Assembly: GCF_002287075.1 (NCBI RefSeq) | Contig: NZ_NSKE01000013.1 | Location: 1 to 64,000, forward strand | Source: Fodinibius salipaludis | GTDB lineage: Bacteria > Bacteroidota > Rhodothermia > Balneolales > Balneolaceae | Length of the DNA stretch: 64,000 nt | Reading direction: 5' to 3' | In this document: positions 9,964 through 20,033 of the stretch, piece after piece | Layout: every line of letters begins with the position of its first letter | Numbering within the stretch: position 1 is the stretch's first letter | Notes under the pieces: generated by a model | The model's database searches: none | What the model was told of the DNA's origin: nothing | Seen by the model: only the letters and a program-made list of their open reading frames with translations | Position numbers and translations under genes: made by a program

Positions 9964-11586
9964 ATGAATATTTTCAACAGTATAAAACTCAGGTACAAAA
10001 TTCTTGTCTTCCCCGCCATATTCATAATGGTAGTTGGAGTAATTTATTACACTACGCAATGGAGTAATGAATCTATTGGCAAAGAATTGAATACGGTACA
10101 GTACTCATACATTCCCTATAACGATCTGACCAATCGTATGGAGTCTACGCAATCCGAAATCCAGAAAAAATTTCAGGATGCAGTAGCTGCCCAAGATATA
10201 AGTATGATTGAAAGTACAGACGTATTAGAGGAAAAATTCCTGGAGCTGGCTGACAGTGCTAAAACAATAAAGGCCGATAATAATTATGTATTGCTGGATA
10301 GTACTATTCAGTCATTTAAGAAATACTACAGTACAGGTGCAAACGCATCTAAAATGATGATACAGCAGGATTACTCTGAAGAGGTTAGCAATAACGTCCA
10401 GGCGATGATCGATGAACAGAAAGTTCTTAAAGGCCTTTTAGGAAAGATTTCAAACCAAGAAGTAGATCAAGCGTTCGAAAACGCACGTGCCCAGTTGGCT
10501 GAGTTAAAAAAGACTATTAACCTCGTGTTATCCATTAGCCTCGGCTTGTTTATTGCCATATCCTTATTACTTTCACAAGCTATTTCTGGTGCTTTACGAA
10601 AAACAGTTAACAAGATTCGATCACTTTCAGAAGGTAATCTTGATATTGATATTCCTGAAAAATATCTGCGACGAAGAGATGAGATTGGTGATATCTCCCG
10701 AGCTTTAGAAAATCTTGTTTCTCAGTTCAGGGAGGTTATAATGGGGGTACAAAGAGAGTCGAATCAAATATCTGAAATCAGCCAAAATCTGGAAGCAACC
10801 TCAAATCAGATGGCCCAGGGTTCTAATGAACAGGCAGAATTTGTTGAGGAAATTTCAAGCACCATGGAACAGGTATCCGCAACTATCAACCAAAATGCTG
10901 AAAACGCCCAACAAACAAATAAAATTTCGCGAGAGGCCAATACCCGGCTAAATGAGGTAAGCGAAAAGTCAAGAGAAGTAATTGAAGCCAATAAAACCAT
11001 CACCGATAGAATTAATCAAATCAATGAAATTGCATTGCAAACCAATATTCTTGCACTGAATGCAGCCATTGAAGCCGCTCGCGCGGGTGATGCGGGCAAA
11101 GGATTTGCGGTTGTTGCTACTGAGGTTCAAATGCTTGCTGAAAAAAGTAAAACGGTAGGTAACGAAATTGTAGAACTTACACAAAGCGCCTATAAAAGAG
11201 CCTCAAATGCAGGAGAAGTGATGTCTGAAACTATTCCCAAAATGGAAAAGACATCAAACTTGGTTAGTGAGATATCTATTTCCAGCGAGGAACAAAGCAA
11301 AGGCGCTAATCAGGTCAATGACTCTATTCAACAGCTGAATACACTGGCACAGCAAAGTGCGGCCTCAAGTGAAGAACTGGCTGCTTCGGCTACCGAACTG
11401 AAGAGTCAATCTGAGCGTTTAAAAAAATCAATCGCCTACTATAAACTGAATGACCATGATTCGGCTTCCAGCCCGGGGTCACAGGATTCTCAGCAAAACT
11501 CACGTCCATTCGATAAAAAAAGGAGAAATGGTAGTAGTCCAAAAAAAGGAATACTCTCTTCAGGAATGAATGGTACCGGTAAATAA
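9964..11586 (+). CDS. Methyl-accepting chemotaxis protein
   Basis: 540 aa transmembrane chemoreceptor. TM1 is at ~13-30, a four-helix-bundle-like periplasmic sensor at ~31-184, TM2 at ~185-206, HAMP at ~207-260, and then the signalling coiled coil. The hairpin tip (EIALQTNILALNAAIEAARA then GDAGKGFAVVATEVQMLAEK) is the CheA/CheW-binding site. There is no NWETF-type CheR pentapeptide; the C-terminus is basic (KKRRNGSSPKKG). It lies 175 bp after the PstS-like gene, which might present ligand to it. No che genes are in the window. Confidence 0.9.
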   Translation: MNIFNSIKLRYKILVFPAIFIMVVGVIYYTTQWSNESIGKELNTVQYSYIPYNDLTNRMESTQSEIQKKFQDAVAAQDISMIESTDVLEEKFLELADSAKTIKADNNYVLLDSTIQSFKKYYSTGANASKMMIQQDYSEEVSNNVQAMIDEQKVLKGLLGKISNQEVDQAFENARAQLAELKKTINLVLSISLGLFIAISLLLSQAISGALRKTVNKIRSLSEGNLDIDIPEKYLRRRDEIGDISRALENLVSQFREVIMGVQRESNQISEISQNLEATSNQMAQGSNEQAEFVEEISSTMEQVSATINQNAENAQQTNKISREANTRLNEVSEKSREVIEANKTITDRINQINEIALQTNILALNAAIEAARAGDAGKGFAVVATEVQMLAEKSKTVGNEIVELTQSAYKRASNAGEVMSETIPKMEKTSNLVSEISISSEEQSKGANQVNDSIQQLNTLAQQSAASSEELAASATELKSQSERLKKSIAYYKLNDHDSASSPGSQDSQQNSRPFDKKRRNGSSPKKGILSSGMNGTGK

Positions 11587-11644
11587 TGAGAGTTTAGAAT
11601 GAAAAATTTTAAAGAGCGTAACTCAATCGAATAATCTATCCATT

Positions 11645-12235
11645 TTATCTCAGTTCAGGTGGATTCGGGGTGTTTCCTGCCATCCACGCATTCACCTGTT
11701 CAAGAGTTTCCCGATGAGGACGAACCGTCGGTCAATCCATTTTAGTTGGCTCAATATAAAGCTCCTTTTTCTGGTTACGTATCTCATTAAACGTCCTAAT
11801 CAACTTTACTTTTTGTTGATCTGAATAAAATTCATTTGCTCTTATTTCAGCCACTTCTTCTGCATGCTCAGCTTGGCTCTCTTGCAAATCATCGGCAATA
11901 TCCATAACAGACTGAATACGCTCTTTTACTTCGTCAAACCCTTCAATAGTCCAATCCAACGATTCCAACAATACTTTCCTCTCTTTAAAGAAGGCTTGGG
12001 CAACGTTATCATAGTCAGAAGCATTCGCCTTCATTTTCTTTTGTAACTTTGCAACTTCTATGCGGGTTCTAATCCAATCCTCAACCTTTTGATTAGTCAA
12101 TTGAAGCGAATCAGATAAGGAAACTACATTTCCGAAATAAAATGAATGGTCTACAGAAATAGCAGATAAAAACTCCTCGTTATTGGCTTCAAAAGCATTT
12201 AAACCGGATGAAAATGCGAAACGATTTACTGCCAA
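11645..12235 (-). pseudogene. Unknown protein gene with in-frame TGA and lost start
   Basis: The open part (11732-12235) encodes 167 aa, helical and charged, with no known domain and only a TTG as possible start. After EPTKMD comes TGA (11732-11734), yet the same frame continues as PTVRPHRETLEQVNAW, MAGNTPNPPELR and TAA at 11645-11647, clearly protein-like (TGA in place of TGG would give Trp). Upstream the frame shows a hydrophobic signal-like stretch (VLRVLWGLYFCLAV) without ATG. An ATG at 12305 opens a different frame (MKIKYAMLNVEHC). One nonsense change plus a 5' indel explain it. Recoding is possible but unsupported. Confidence 0.55.
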
Positions 12236-12448
12236 GCAAAAATAAAGTCCCCATAAAACTCTTAAAACAGTGCTCTACATTCAGCATTGCGTATTTAATT
12301 TTCATGTTAGTTTTAATCAATGATCACTATAATAATCGGAACTTGCGTATAAGGATTTAAAGAGTAGAGTATAAACGATTTTTGTTGATAATCCCTTATA
12401 ATAACTTTAAGACTTGTTATTGATACTGAATAAAATACAGAAATTTAT

Positions 12449-12907
12449 ATGAAGAAAATCGCTGGCTTACTGGTTTGGATTATAGTGTGTAGCTTAGCAG
12501 GGGTATTTGGGGCTCAGTTTGAACCCGGCACATGGTACGAATTATTACAAAAACCAAGATGGACACCCCCGAACTGGGTTTTTCCTGTCGTTTGGCCTAT
12601 ACTGTATATTATGATGGGCACTTCAGCCTGGCTCGTTTGGCGGATGGAATCGATCACCTTATCTGATTACGAATTCAAATGGTTTTTTGTGCAGTTGGGA
12701 CTCAACGCAATATGGTCATGGCTATTTTTTGGAAAACATTATATTTCAACCGGCTTGGCTGAAATTCTACTCTTATGGGTTGCCATTGCCTTTACCCTTC
12801 TTCTATTCTGGAAGAAAAATTGGATAGCCGGACTGCTTCTCGTCCCCTATCTGCTTTGGATTAGCTATGCTTCGGCACTGAACTTTGCGATCTGGCAACT
12901 TAATTAA
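12449..12907 (+). CDS. tspO: TspO/MBR family tryptophan-rich sensory protein
   Basis: 152 aa with five TM helices and the family signature FEPGTWYELLQKPRWTPP plus VVWPILYIMMG. TspO proteins bind porphyrins and cholesterol-like ligands and, in bacteria, modulate tetrapyrrole/photosensitive responses. Trp and Ala of the ligand pocket (WxxW, SWLFFG) are kept. It is 12 bp upstream of crtY, an association with carotenoid genes seen in other bacteria. The two are surely co-transcribed. Confidence 0.93.
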   Translation: MKKIAGLLVWIIVCSLAGVFGAQFEPGTWYELLQKPRWTPPNWVFPVVWPILYIMMGTSAWLVWRMESITLSDYEFKWFFVQLGLNAIWSWLFFGKHYISTGLAEILLLWVAIAFTLLLFWKKNWIAGLLLVPYLLWISYASALNFAIWQLN

Positions 12908-12919
12908 CCATCATTTTTT

Positions 12920-14083
12920 ATGCAGCAGTACGATTATATCATAGCAGGTGCCGGTGCATCGGGACTTTCCCTGGCCTGGAAAATGCTGCACTCCCCCCTA
13001 TCAAAAAAAAAGGTTCTCATCCTCGATCAGTCTCTAAGCCCATCACATGATAAAACATGGTGTTTTTGGGATGCTGAAGCCCCTCCTTTTGCAGATCTGA
13101 TTTATCGTAAATGGACAAAAGCAGAAATAAGTATTTTTGGAACTCGATCCATCGAACACCTAAACAATTATACCTACTACTGTCTGCGAAGCGTCGACTT
13201 TCAGAACCACATTCTAAATCAACTTACGGATCACTCTCATTTCGATCTGCTTGAAGCCCCTGTCAAGGAGCTATCATTTGACGGTAGTAATCCCACATTG
13301 CATACTGATACAAACACCTTTAAAGCAGACTATATTTTCCAGAGTTGCTTTAATCCCTGGGATAATACTAACAGTCAGCCTCGATATCCACTCTTGCAAC
13401 ACTTCTTGGGATGGGAGATTACCACATCAAAACCGGTTTTTGATGATAGTTTTTTCACCTTAATGGATTTTGATAAAACATTTGAAAGTGGAATAGCTTT
13501 CATCTACCTGCTTCCCTGGTCTAAAAATTCCGCCCTTATTGAATACACTATTTTTTCAAATACCCTACTTGAAAAAAAGAAATACGAGGAAAAAGTATCC
13601 CTATATTTAAGTAACCGATTTAAATTAAAGCCGGTTGATTATAGCATTAAACGGAAGGAGTTTGGCAAAATACCGATGGAAGATCGTCCCCATAAACCAT
13701 GGTATAAACCCGGGATACTCAATCTCGGTACGGTTGGGGGAGTCACAAAACCATCTACCGGCTACACGTTCAAACGCATCCAAAAGCAGACCGATCAAAT
13801 CGTAGAAAATTTACTTTCGGGGAGGGATTTACAACCGCAACCTCCATCTAAAAAACGATTTAAAGCATATGACCTTTGGCTGCTACATATTATAGATCGG
13901 CATCCCAAAGATGCCCTTCAAATTTTTAATCATCTTTTCAAAAATAACTCTCTGGATGATGTTTTTCGATTTCTTGCGGAGGAATCATCTATTCAAGATG
14001 ATCTGAAAATTATGAGCAGCGTCCCCCATGCTCCCTTCCTGAGAGCCATTTGGAAGACGCGCAGCCGACTACGAGAGATCTAA
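12920..14083 (+). CDS. crtY: Lycopene beta-cyclase (CrtY type)
   Basis: 387 aa FAD-dependent flavoprotein that closes beta-ionone rings on lycopene. The N-terminal Rossmann motif DYIIAGAGASGLSLAWKML, the DKTWCFWD segment and GTVGGVTKPSTGYTFKRI (C-terminal substrate motif) are typical CrtY features. The length matches bacterial CrtY, not the heterodimeric CrtYcd type. It is the only carotenoid gene seen here; crtB/crtI must lie elsewhere. Its stop (TAA 14081-14083) overlaps the stop of the convergent AI-2E-type gene. Confidence 0.92.
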   Translation: MQQYDYIIAGAGASGLSLAWKMLHSPLSKKKVLILDQSLSPSHDKTWCFWDAEAPPFADLIYRKWTKAEISIFGTRSIEHLNNYTYYCLRSVDFQNHILNQLTDHSHFDLLEAPVKELSFDGSNPTLHTDTNTFKADYIFQSCFNPWDNTNSQPRYPLLQHFLGWEITTSKPVFDDSFFTLMDFDKTFESGIAFIYLLPWSKNSALIEYTIFSNTLLEKKKYEEKVSLYLSNRFKLKPVDYSIKRKEFGKIPMEDRPHKPWYKPGILNLGTVGGVTKPSTGYTFKRIQKQTDQIVENLLSGRDLQPQPPSKKRFKAYDLWLLHIIDRHPKDALQIFNHLFKNNSLDDVFRFLAEESSIQDDLKIMSSVPHAPFLRAIWKTRSRLREI

Positions 14084-15168
14084 TCCCCTTCACTTTTTGC
14101 TGTTGATTCAGCGACTTGATACTCCGTACGATTTCCCAGCAGGTAACCGTATGGCTTAAGTCCGTCAACCTGATCAAATACACATTTCAAAATACCCAAC
14201 AGAGGCACAAATAATATCATCCCCGAAATACCCCACATTTGACCACCAATTACCAGTGCAACTAATGCCATAAAAGGATTAATACTTACTTGTGATCCAA
14301 TAACATTTGGAGTAATAAAGTTTCCTTCAAGAAATTGGACAATCGCAAATACGACAACCACACCAATGGGATTCAATAGTGAATCGGTAAACAAAAGTGC
14401 AAAAATGATTGCAGGCAGACTTCCAAGAATGATTCCTATGTAAGGAATAACCGCAAGGATAGCCGCAAATGCTGCAAAAAATAATACATGGTCAATACCA
14501 ACAATCCATAAACCAATTGCATTTAAAACACCCAATATTGTAATGACCGTCATCATCCCCACAATATATTTCTGTGTCACCGTTTGCACACTGTCTATCA
14601 CAGAATCAATGGCCTCATTTCTTCCATCCACGGCAGTATGCAAAAATGTGCGGTACATTTTTTTGTAATACATCATAAAAAACACGAAAAATGGTAGCAG
14701 CCCTAAGGTTGTAAAGACACTGGTTGTGGCTCCCAATACCGTACTTACATATTCCCCGCTTTTATTAATAGCCGTTTCAAGTCCCCGTTCTAAAAACTGC
14801 ACTTGTCGGTCGGGAGAAAGATTAAATGTAGACTCAAAAAACTGTATCAGATCACTGCTCATCGTCTGGATCTTGGCGTTGGCCTCGGGCAGGCGATCTG
14901 CAAACTGGATAAACTGTATCGAAAGCAACGACATAATACCACCCAAGATTACAGCAATTAATATAATACTGGTCAAAATTGCCAGAATCCTGTTAAACTT
15001 ATATCGTTGTAACCATGAGCTGATCGGATCCAGTAACATGGCGATAAGAGCAGCAAATGCAAGAGGCATTAAGATAAACTTCCCATACGATAAAATGATG
15101 AACAACAATATAGTCCCAAATAATATTATTGTTCCTTTCAACCAGATTGGAAAATCTTTTTTCATCAA
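14080..15168 (-). CDS. AI-2E family transporter (UPF0118 permease), copy 1
   Basis: 362 aa polytopic inner-membrane protein with about eight TM helices. N-terminal TM pairs are followed by a polar ~80-residue loop and the conserved C-terminal half (AVIPYIGIILGSLPAIIFAL; VQFLEGNFITPNVIGSQVSI; FVPLLGILKCVFDQVDGLKP). The family exports small molecules such as AI-2 or Na+/K+ ions; in a halophile-like host an ion role is plausible but unproven. The PIG-L gene lies 24 bp upstream on the same strand. A paralogue is at 54137. Confidence 0.88.
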   Translation of the reverse strand: MMKKDFPIWLKGTIILFGTILLFIILSYGKFILMPLAFAALIAMLLDPISSWLQRYKFNRILAILTSIILIAVILGGIMSLLSIQFIQFADRLPEANAKIQTMSSDLIQFFESTFNLSPDRQVQFLERGLETAINKSGEYVSTVLGATTSVFTTLGLLPFFVFFMMYYKKMYRTFLHTAVDGRNEAIDSVIDSVQTVTQKYIVGMMTVITILGVLNAIGLWIVGIDHVLFFAAFAAILAVIPYIGIILGSLPAIIFALLFTDSLLNPIGVVVVFAIVQFLEGNFITPNVIGSQVSINPFMALVALVIGGQMWGISGMILFVPLLGILKCVFDQVDGLKPYGYLLGNRTEYQVAESTAKSEGD

Positions 15169-15192
15169 TTACTCTCTATTAATGATTAGATA

Positions 15193-15903
15193 TTACGTAT
15201 CTAATTGATCTCCTAAATCAGTCAACGCTGGATCAAAATCCTCCTGAAATATTTCAAATGGCACCCTATATCCTACCTCTTCCTTAACATTACTATCCTC
15301 GATCACCTCTTGATACGTTTCATAACAATCGAGTGCGGATAAGAATTTTTGATAGTCGTCTTCATTAGCTTCAATCCAACAGTCAATATCGCCTTGTTTA
15401 GATGAGCTCAGATTAAACTTTCCTTCTCCCTCCTTTTCGCTGTAGTGGGTAAAAAATGCCAGTCGTTTAGGGTAATCAATTCCTTCTCGTTTTAAATCAC
15501 AATACACACTTTTAACCACCGCGTGACTTACCAGGTGATCCTCAAACCCACTGATACCATGAACGGCATAGGTTACTAATACATCCGGTTTTATGTACTG
15601 AACTTGTTCACGGATCACTTTTTCAATATCCGTGGGATCCATCTCCTTCAATCCGCTATCGGGAAGTTCCAATACCGTCATTCCATTCAAATCAAGGACT
15701 TTTTCGACGCACTGCATCTCTTTATAACGAATCTCCCCCATCTCCTTTTTATTGATTCCCAAGCGAAATCGCTGCTTGGTAGCCTCTCCTTTTGTAAGAG
15801 TAAGAAGATATACTTCATGACCTTTTCTGCGTTGGGCAGCTATTGCCGGTGCAGGACCGAATGATTCGTCATCGGGATGGGGAAAAACGTAAAGAATTTT
15901 CAT
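15193..15903 (-). CDS. PIG-L/LmbE family deacetylase
   Basis: 236 aa zinc-dependent N-acetyl-sugar deacetylase fold. The metal/catalytic motif HPDDESFGPAPA is at ~10-20 and a second metal His lies in the FEDHLVSHAVV region (~130). It differs from the BshB1 at 24641 in length and motifs, so it is not that enzyme. It is closest in style to generic LmbE proteins that process GlcNAc-containing lipids or thiols. Likely in one unit with the AI-2E permease downstream. Substrate unknown. Confidence 0.85.
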   Translation of the reverse strand: MKILYVFPHPDDESFGPAPAIAAQRRKGHEVYLLTLTKGEATKQRFRLGINKKEMGEIRYKEMQCVEKVLDLNGMTVLELPDSGLKEMDPTDIEKVIREQVQYIKPDVLVTYAVHGISGFEDHLVSHAVVKSVYCDLKREGIDYPKRLAFFTHYSEKEGEGKFNLSSSKQGDIDCWIEANEDDYQKFLSALDCYETYQEVIEDSNVKEEVGYRVPFEIFQEDFDPALTDLGDQLDT

Positions 15904-16014
15904 GACACGGGGTTTTTAATTAAACCATTTACATGATGTTAATCATAATTTTACTATCAGAAAACCCGAATATCAGTCCAAAGAAATTATTCCAAAAGTC
16001 GAAGCAATGGAAAC

Positions 16015-16752
16015 TTATGTAGTAGCTGCTTCTATTTGGATCTCCTCATTTTCTAAGACGGGATTCCCAACGTTCTCATCACTTTCAATTTTGCCGTCAC
16101 GAAGGCGAATAATACGACGGGCATGCTCGGCAATTTCCGGCTCATGCGTAACAACAATAATCGTATTACCCGATCGGTACAGCTCCTCAAACAGCATCAT
16201 AATCTCTTCCCCTGTTTGAGTATCGAGGTTACCTGTAGGTTCATCAGCCAATAAAATAGAGGGATTATTAACCAAAGCCCGAGCAATAGCTACACGTTGA
16301 CGCTGTCCACCTGAAAGCTCGTTCGGTTTGTGATCAATACGATCTCCCAATCCAACCCGCTCTAACGTTCTCGCGGATCGCTCATGCCGTTCAGCTGTTT
16401 TTATTCCCGAATAGATTAGTGGCAGTTCCACATTTGAAAGGCAATCAGTCCGTGGCAACAAATTGAAGGTTTGAAATACAAATCCGATCTCCCGATTACG
16501 AACTTCAGCGAGATCAGCATCATCAAACTGACTGACATCCTCTCCGTTTAAAATATAGGAGCCCGAAGTGGGCGTATCCAAGCATCCAATAAGATTCATC
16601 AACGTAGACTTTCCCGATCCGGATGGACCCATAATTGCAATATACTCATTCTCCAATACATCAAAGGTAACACCATCAAGAGCACGCACCTCCTGGGTCC
16701 CCATCTGATAAATTTTCGTTAAGTCCGCTACCTGAATTATTGGTTTTGCCAT
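16015..16752 (-). CDS. ABC exporter ATP-binding protein (MacB/LolD-like)
   Basis: 245 aa nucleotide-binding subunit. Walker A GPSGSGKS (~41-48), Q-loop [11 protein letters not shown], signature [15 protein letters not shown], Walker [13 protein letters not shown] and switch His [12 protein letters not shown] are all intact. A ~30-residue acidic tail ([16 protein letters not shown]) follows. It ends the adaptor-ATPase-side unit (7 bp after the adaptor gene). The matching FtsX-type permeases are at 22030-24496, so the exporter would be assembled from two gene groups. Energises export from the periplasm or inner membrane. Confidence 0.93.
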   Translation of the reverse strand: MAKPIIQVADLTKIYQMGTQEVRALDGVTFDVLENEYIAIMGPSGSGKSTLMNLIGCLDTPTSGSYILNGEDVSQFDDADLAEVRNREIGFVFQTFNLLPRTDCLSNVELPLIYSGIKTAERHERSARTLERVGLGDRIDHKPNELSGGQRQRVAIARALVNNPSILLADEPTGNLDTQTGEEIMMLFEELYRSGNTIIVVTHEPEIAEHARRIIRLRDGKIESDENVGNPVLENEEIQIEAATT

Positions 16753-16759
16753 TCTACTC

Positions 16760-18139
16760 TTAATTTGAAGCCATTCCGCTAAACTTGTTGTTATTTATCT
16801 CCACCTTATCGCCATCCGAGAGCTCCCGGGATAGCATTCGGTAACTGCCGGTAACGATCTGCTCACCGGCCTCAACCCCTGATAACACCTGAATGTGCGT
16901 ATTATCACTGATGCCTGTTTTTACTTCCTTACGTCGTGCTTCGCCATCCTCTACAACAAACACCACTTTTCGCATATCTTCTTCAGGGATGATTAGATCT
17001 TCGTCAACATTGGTTGTATCACTTTCCGTAGTATCATTTTGTGCAGATCTGTTTTCATCCGCAAAATCACGCACCGTTACAGCTTGTATAGGTACCGAAA
17101 CGACATTACGGACCGTCTGTGTTTGCACATCGACCGTGGCAGACATTCCCGGCTTAAACGATGGAATAAATTCATCCTCCGGCATCTCTTCGGAAGCTTG
17201 CTGAACCAATTGTTTATCCCCAACCATATCAAGGTTGTGAGGTGTTGCTACCCGAATTTTTACTTCATAGTTGGTAACCTGCTCGTTCGTTCCCTCTCCG
17301 CTAATTTCTGCAGAGTTGGCTATTTCTGTAACAACACCGTTAAATGATCGTTCAGGATAGGCATCGACCTCAATATTTGCAGTATCTCCAACCGAAACAT
17401 TTACAATATCATTCTCATTAACCTGTACCTGAACTTCCATCTGATCCATATTGGCTATCCTAAGAAGTTCTGTTCCAATGGATTGGGTATTGCCCAATAC
17501 ACGTTCCCCAACCTCAACAGCTAATTTACTGATGGTCCCATCACGAGGTGATCGGATAATGGTTTTTTGCAACTCTTCTTTCGCCTGCTCAAGCTGGGCT
17601 TCACTGCTTTGTACCTGGTATTTTGCAGCATTAAAATTCGCCTTTTGAGCCTCATAATTTGTTTTCGATTGTACGTATTCTGTTTTCGAAATAGCTCCTT
17701 TTTCAAAAAGCTGCTTGTTCTGCTCATAAACCGATTCAGCTTCTAACAACGATGCACGGGCCTGTTCCATGCGCGCTTTTTGCGTGAGTAGCATGGCATT
17801 GGTTTCATCAATTCTGGCCTGATAAATATCAGGTTTTATTCGCACCAAAAGCTCTCCCTGCTTTACATAGTCTCCTTCCTTAATGGGGAGTTCTATAATC
17901 TCTCCGGATACTTCCGGACGTAAAATCACCTCTACTTCCGGCTGCATCTTTCCGGAAGCCGATACAATCTGTGTTATAGTTTTTAGTTTGGCTTCGGTAG
18001 CTTCAACATTCTTTGCTGCCGGTTCGCCCCCTATCCATCCCATCGTCTTACCTAATATAGCGCCTACTCCCAATAAAACGACGAGACTAATACCTACATA
18101 CAATAGCTTTTTTGTAGCTGACTTTTTCTTTTTTGACAT
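16760..18139 (-). CDS. Periplasmic adaptor (MacA/HlyD-like membrane fusion protein)
   Basis: 459 aa. An N-terminal TM anchor (~10-32) is followed by a lipoyl half-motif ([19 protein letters not shown]), a coiled-coil hairpin (~100-195, rich in Gln/Glu/Ala), the second lipoyl half ([20 protein letters not shown]), then beta-barrel and membrane-proximal domains. An Asp/Glu/Thr-rich insertion (~365-395) is unusual. It bridges the MacB-like ABC transporter to TolC. It lies between tolC (19 bp upstream) and the ATPase (7 bp downstream), clearly one operon. Confidence 0.92.
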   Translation of the reverse strand: MSKKKKSATKKLLYVGISLVVLLGVGAILGKTMGWIGGEPAAKNVEATEAKLKTITQIVSASGKMQPEVEVILRPEVSGEIIELPIKEGDYVKQGELLVRIKPDIYQARIDETNAMLLTQKARMEQARASLLEAESVYEQNKQLFEKGAISKTEYVQSKTNYEAQKANFNAAKYQVQSSEAQLEQAKEELQKTIIRSPRDGTISKLAVEVGERVLGNTQSIGTELLRIANMDQMEVQVQVNENDIVNVSVGDTANIEVDAYPERSFNGVVTEIANSAEISGEGTNEQVTNYEVKIRVATPHNLDMVGDKQLVQQASEEMPEDEFIPSFKPGMSATVDVQTQTVRNVVSVPIQAVTVRDFADENRSAQNDTTESDTTNVDEDLIIPEEDMRKVVFVVEDGEARRKEVKTGISDNTHIQVLSGVEAGEQIVTGSYRMLSRELSDGDKVEINNNKFSGMASN

Positions 18140-18158
18140 TTTTTTTAATTCTATTCTC

Positions 18159-19526
18159 TTAATTTAATGACATTTCTTTATCTAATTTACCTATATAATA
18201 ATCCAAAAGCTTTTCTTGAAATATCAGATTATATAACGCCCGTGCATTATCTGACTGTGCCTGGATATAATTTGCATTAGCATCACTGAGTTCTATTAAC
18301 GTACTTGCACCAACATTATAGCGCTCTTGCTGTGTTTCATATGTTCTTTCAGCAGCCCGCAATGCTTTTTTTGTTGACTCCAACTCTTTTTGATACGACA
18401 AATAATCATTATAGGCCTGTGTGACTTCCTGAATTATTTGTAATCTCGTATTTTCTAATCCCAGCTTAGCATTTTTCAAATTTATCTTTGCTGTCTGTAT
18501 CTGGTTCATACGATTCCAATTGTTGAATATTGGAATATTTAACGATAACCCTATTGACGTTGTAAAATTTTGATCATAAAACTGATCACTGAAAGGAATT
18601 CCTCCGCCAAAATATTGATCGTTATATGAAGATGACAATCTCGCACTGGCACTTAAAGTAGGGAGTAGGTTATACCTTGCCTGTTTTAACTGAAGTTCAA
18701 GAGCCGTTAGATCTGCCATTTCACTTTTGAGATCAGAACGATTATCCAAGGCATTGGATATTAATTGGTCTACATTAAATTCTTGTCCTCCAACTTCAAT
18801 GTTACTATCAGCTTCAAATTCGGGGCTTACAAATTCATAATTACCACGGGGATCAATCTGCAACTGCCGGACCAGCGCAAGCCTGCTCATCTTTAAATTG
18901 TTCTCGCGCTGTGTCAGAGTTAACTCATTACTGGCTACTGTTGACTCCTGATTATACAAATCTACCGTAGGTCGAGAACCGACTTCTACTTGTGCCTTTA
19001 CCTGCTCCAACTGTTTTTGAGAAGCTTTAAGGTTTTCTTTGGCTATCTCCACCAGTTGCTCGTCCAAAAGGACCTGCAAAAAATTAGATGCCGCATTGAA
19101 AATCACATTTTCTTTGGCTCTTTGCAGACTCTCCTCAGAAGATAGCTTATCGGCCTTGCTTCTCCTCAGACTTAAAATATTTTCAAAACCATTAAATAAG
19201 GATACGTCAGCACTTAAGCTCCCGCTTAGTCCATTTGTTACATTATCTTCAAATACTTGTGTATCTCCCTGTCGAACCAACTGTTGTCCCCTTCTACTTG
19301 AGCCACTTAGATTCCCTGAAATTGAAGGGGCAAAATCAGCATATTCACTGAAAATTCCTTTTTCGGCAAGCTCTAAATTATTTGACGCCTGCTTAAGCTG
19401 ATAATTATTTTCCAAAGCTATATCAATGGCCTCTTGCAACGAAATTTTTTGAGGCTGCGAATCCTGAGCATGGGTAACAACACTCAACATTAATACACTA
19501 AATAATAAACAGATACCTTTACGCAT
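18159..19526 (-). CDS. TolC-family outer-membrane efflux protein
   Basis: 455 aa. A signal peptide (cleavage near THAQ, ~20) and two tandem OEP repeats (~30-215 and ~235-445) of long helices with two strands each form the trimeric outer-membrane channel. Repeat motifs ISLQEAIDIALENNYQLKQA and SAQLE/ERYNVGASTLIELSDA are typical. First gene of the TolC-adaptor-ATPase unit. The 108 bp upstream probably carries the promoter. Confidence 0.92.
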   Translation of the reverse strand: MRKGICLLFSVLMLSVVTHAQDSQPQKISLQEAIDIALENNYQLKQASNNLELAEKGIFSEYADFAPSISGNLSGSSRRGQQLVRQGDTQVFEDNVTNGLSGSLSADVSLFNGFENILSLRRSKADKLSSEESLQRAKENVIFNAASNFLQVLLDEQLVEIAKENLKASQKQLEQVKAQVEVGSRPTVDLYNQESTVASNELTLTQRENNLKMSRLALVRQLQIDPRGNYEFVSPEFEADSNIEVGGQEFNVDQLISNALDNRSDLKSEMADLTALELQLKQARYNLLPTLSASARLSSSYNDQYFGGGIPFSDQFYDQNFTTSIGLSLNIPIFNNWNRMNQIQTAKINLKNAKLGLENTRLQIIQEVTQAYNDYLSYQKELESTKKALRAAERTYETQQERYNVGASTLIELSDANANYIQAQSDNARALYNLIFQEKLLDYYIGKLDKEMSLN

Positions 19527-19634
19527 GTCGATAATTTGATTTTTTTAGGTTACAACTCGGGAGGTTACACGTTGAATGGTACAAATTGTTACAAATAGGA
19601 AAGGTTATTTTACGTTAAAAAATAAAACCCTTTT

Positions 19635-20024
19635 TTAACTATCCTTTTTGCCGTTGCTGGAAGAAAGATGCTCTTCGGCCTTGTCTTCAAGAATGTTCTC
19701 GACATATTCGGTAGCAAAATTTATAGCTTTACGGGTCGCAAGTCTCTTTAATTCAGATAAGAGTGCTCCGCTAAATTCTCCGACCTTTTCAGTTGATGAT
19801 GTAGATGATTTTCTATTCTTATGCCCCAACAAAAATCCTAATAACGCCGAGGCTCCCACAATAGGCAGAGGATGTTTTCGGATGATATTTTTAGGATCCA
19901 AACTATTACTTACATCTTCTCGAACCCGGTCAATAGAATTATCCAGCTCTCCCTGAATGTTATTTAATTCTTCTTCCAGCTCCTGCTTCTTTTTCTCCAG
20001 TTCATCAACTTTTTTCTGTGCCAT
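19635..20024 (-). CDS. Coiled-coil protein with DUF883/YqjD-like glycine-rich membrane segment
   Basis: 129 aa. The first ~45 residues are a charged coiled coil (KKVDELEKKKQELEEELNNI). Then RKHPLPIVGASALLGFLLGHKN, a short glycine-rich hydrophobic segment preceded by RKHP, resembles the C-terminal anchor of YqjD/ElaB proteins. A Ser-rich linker and an amphipathic tail follow. It ends a three-gene envelope unit with the holin-like and YqjD-like proteins. Probably inner-membrane associated; exact role unknown. Confidence 0.6.
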   Translation of the reverse strand: MAQKKVDELEKKKQELEEELNNIQGELDNSIDRVREDVSNSLDPKNIIRKHPLPIVGASALLGFLLGHKNRKSSTSSTEKVGEFSGALLSELKRLATRKAINFATEYVENILEDKAEEHLSSSNGKKDS

Positions 20025-20033
20025 AATAATATT

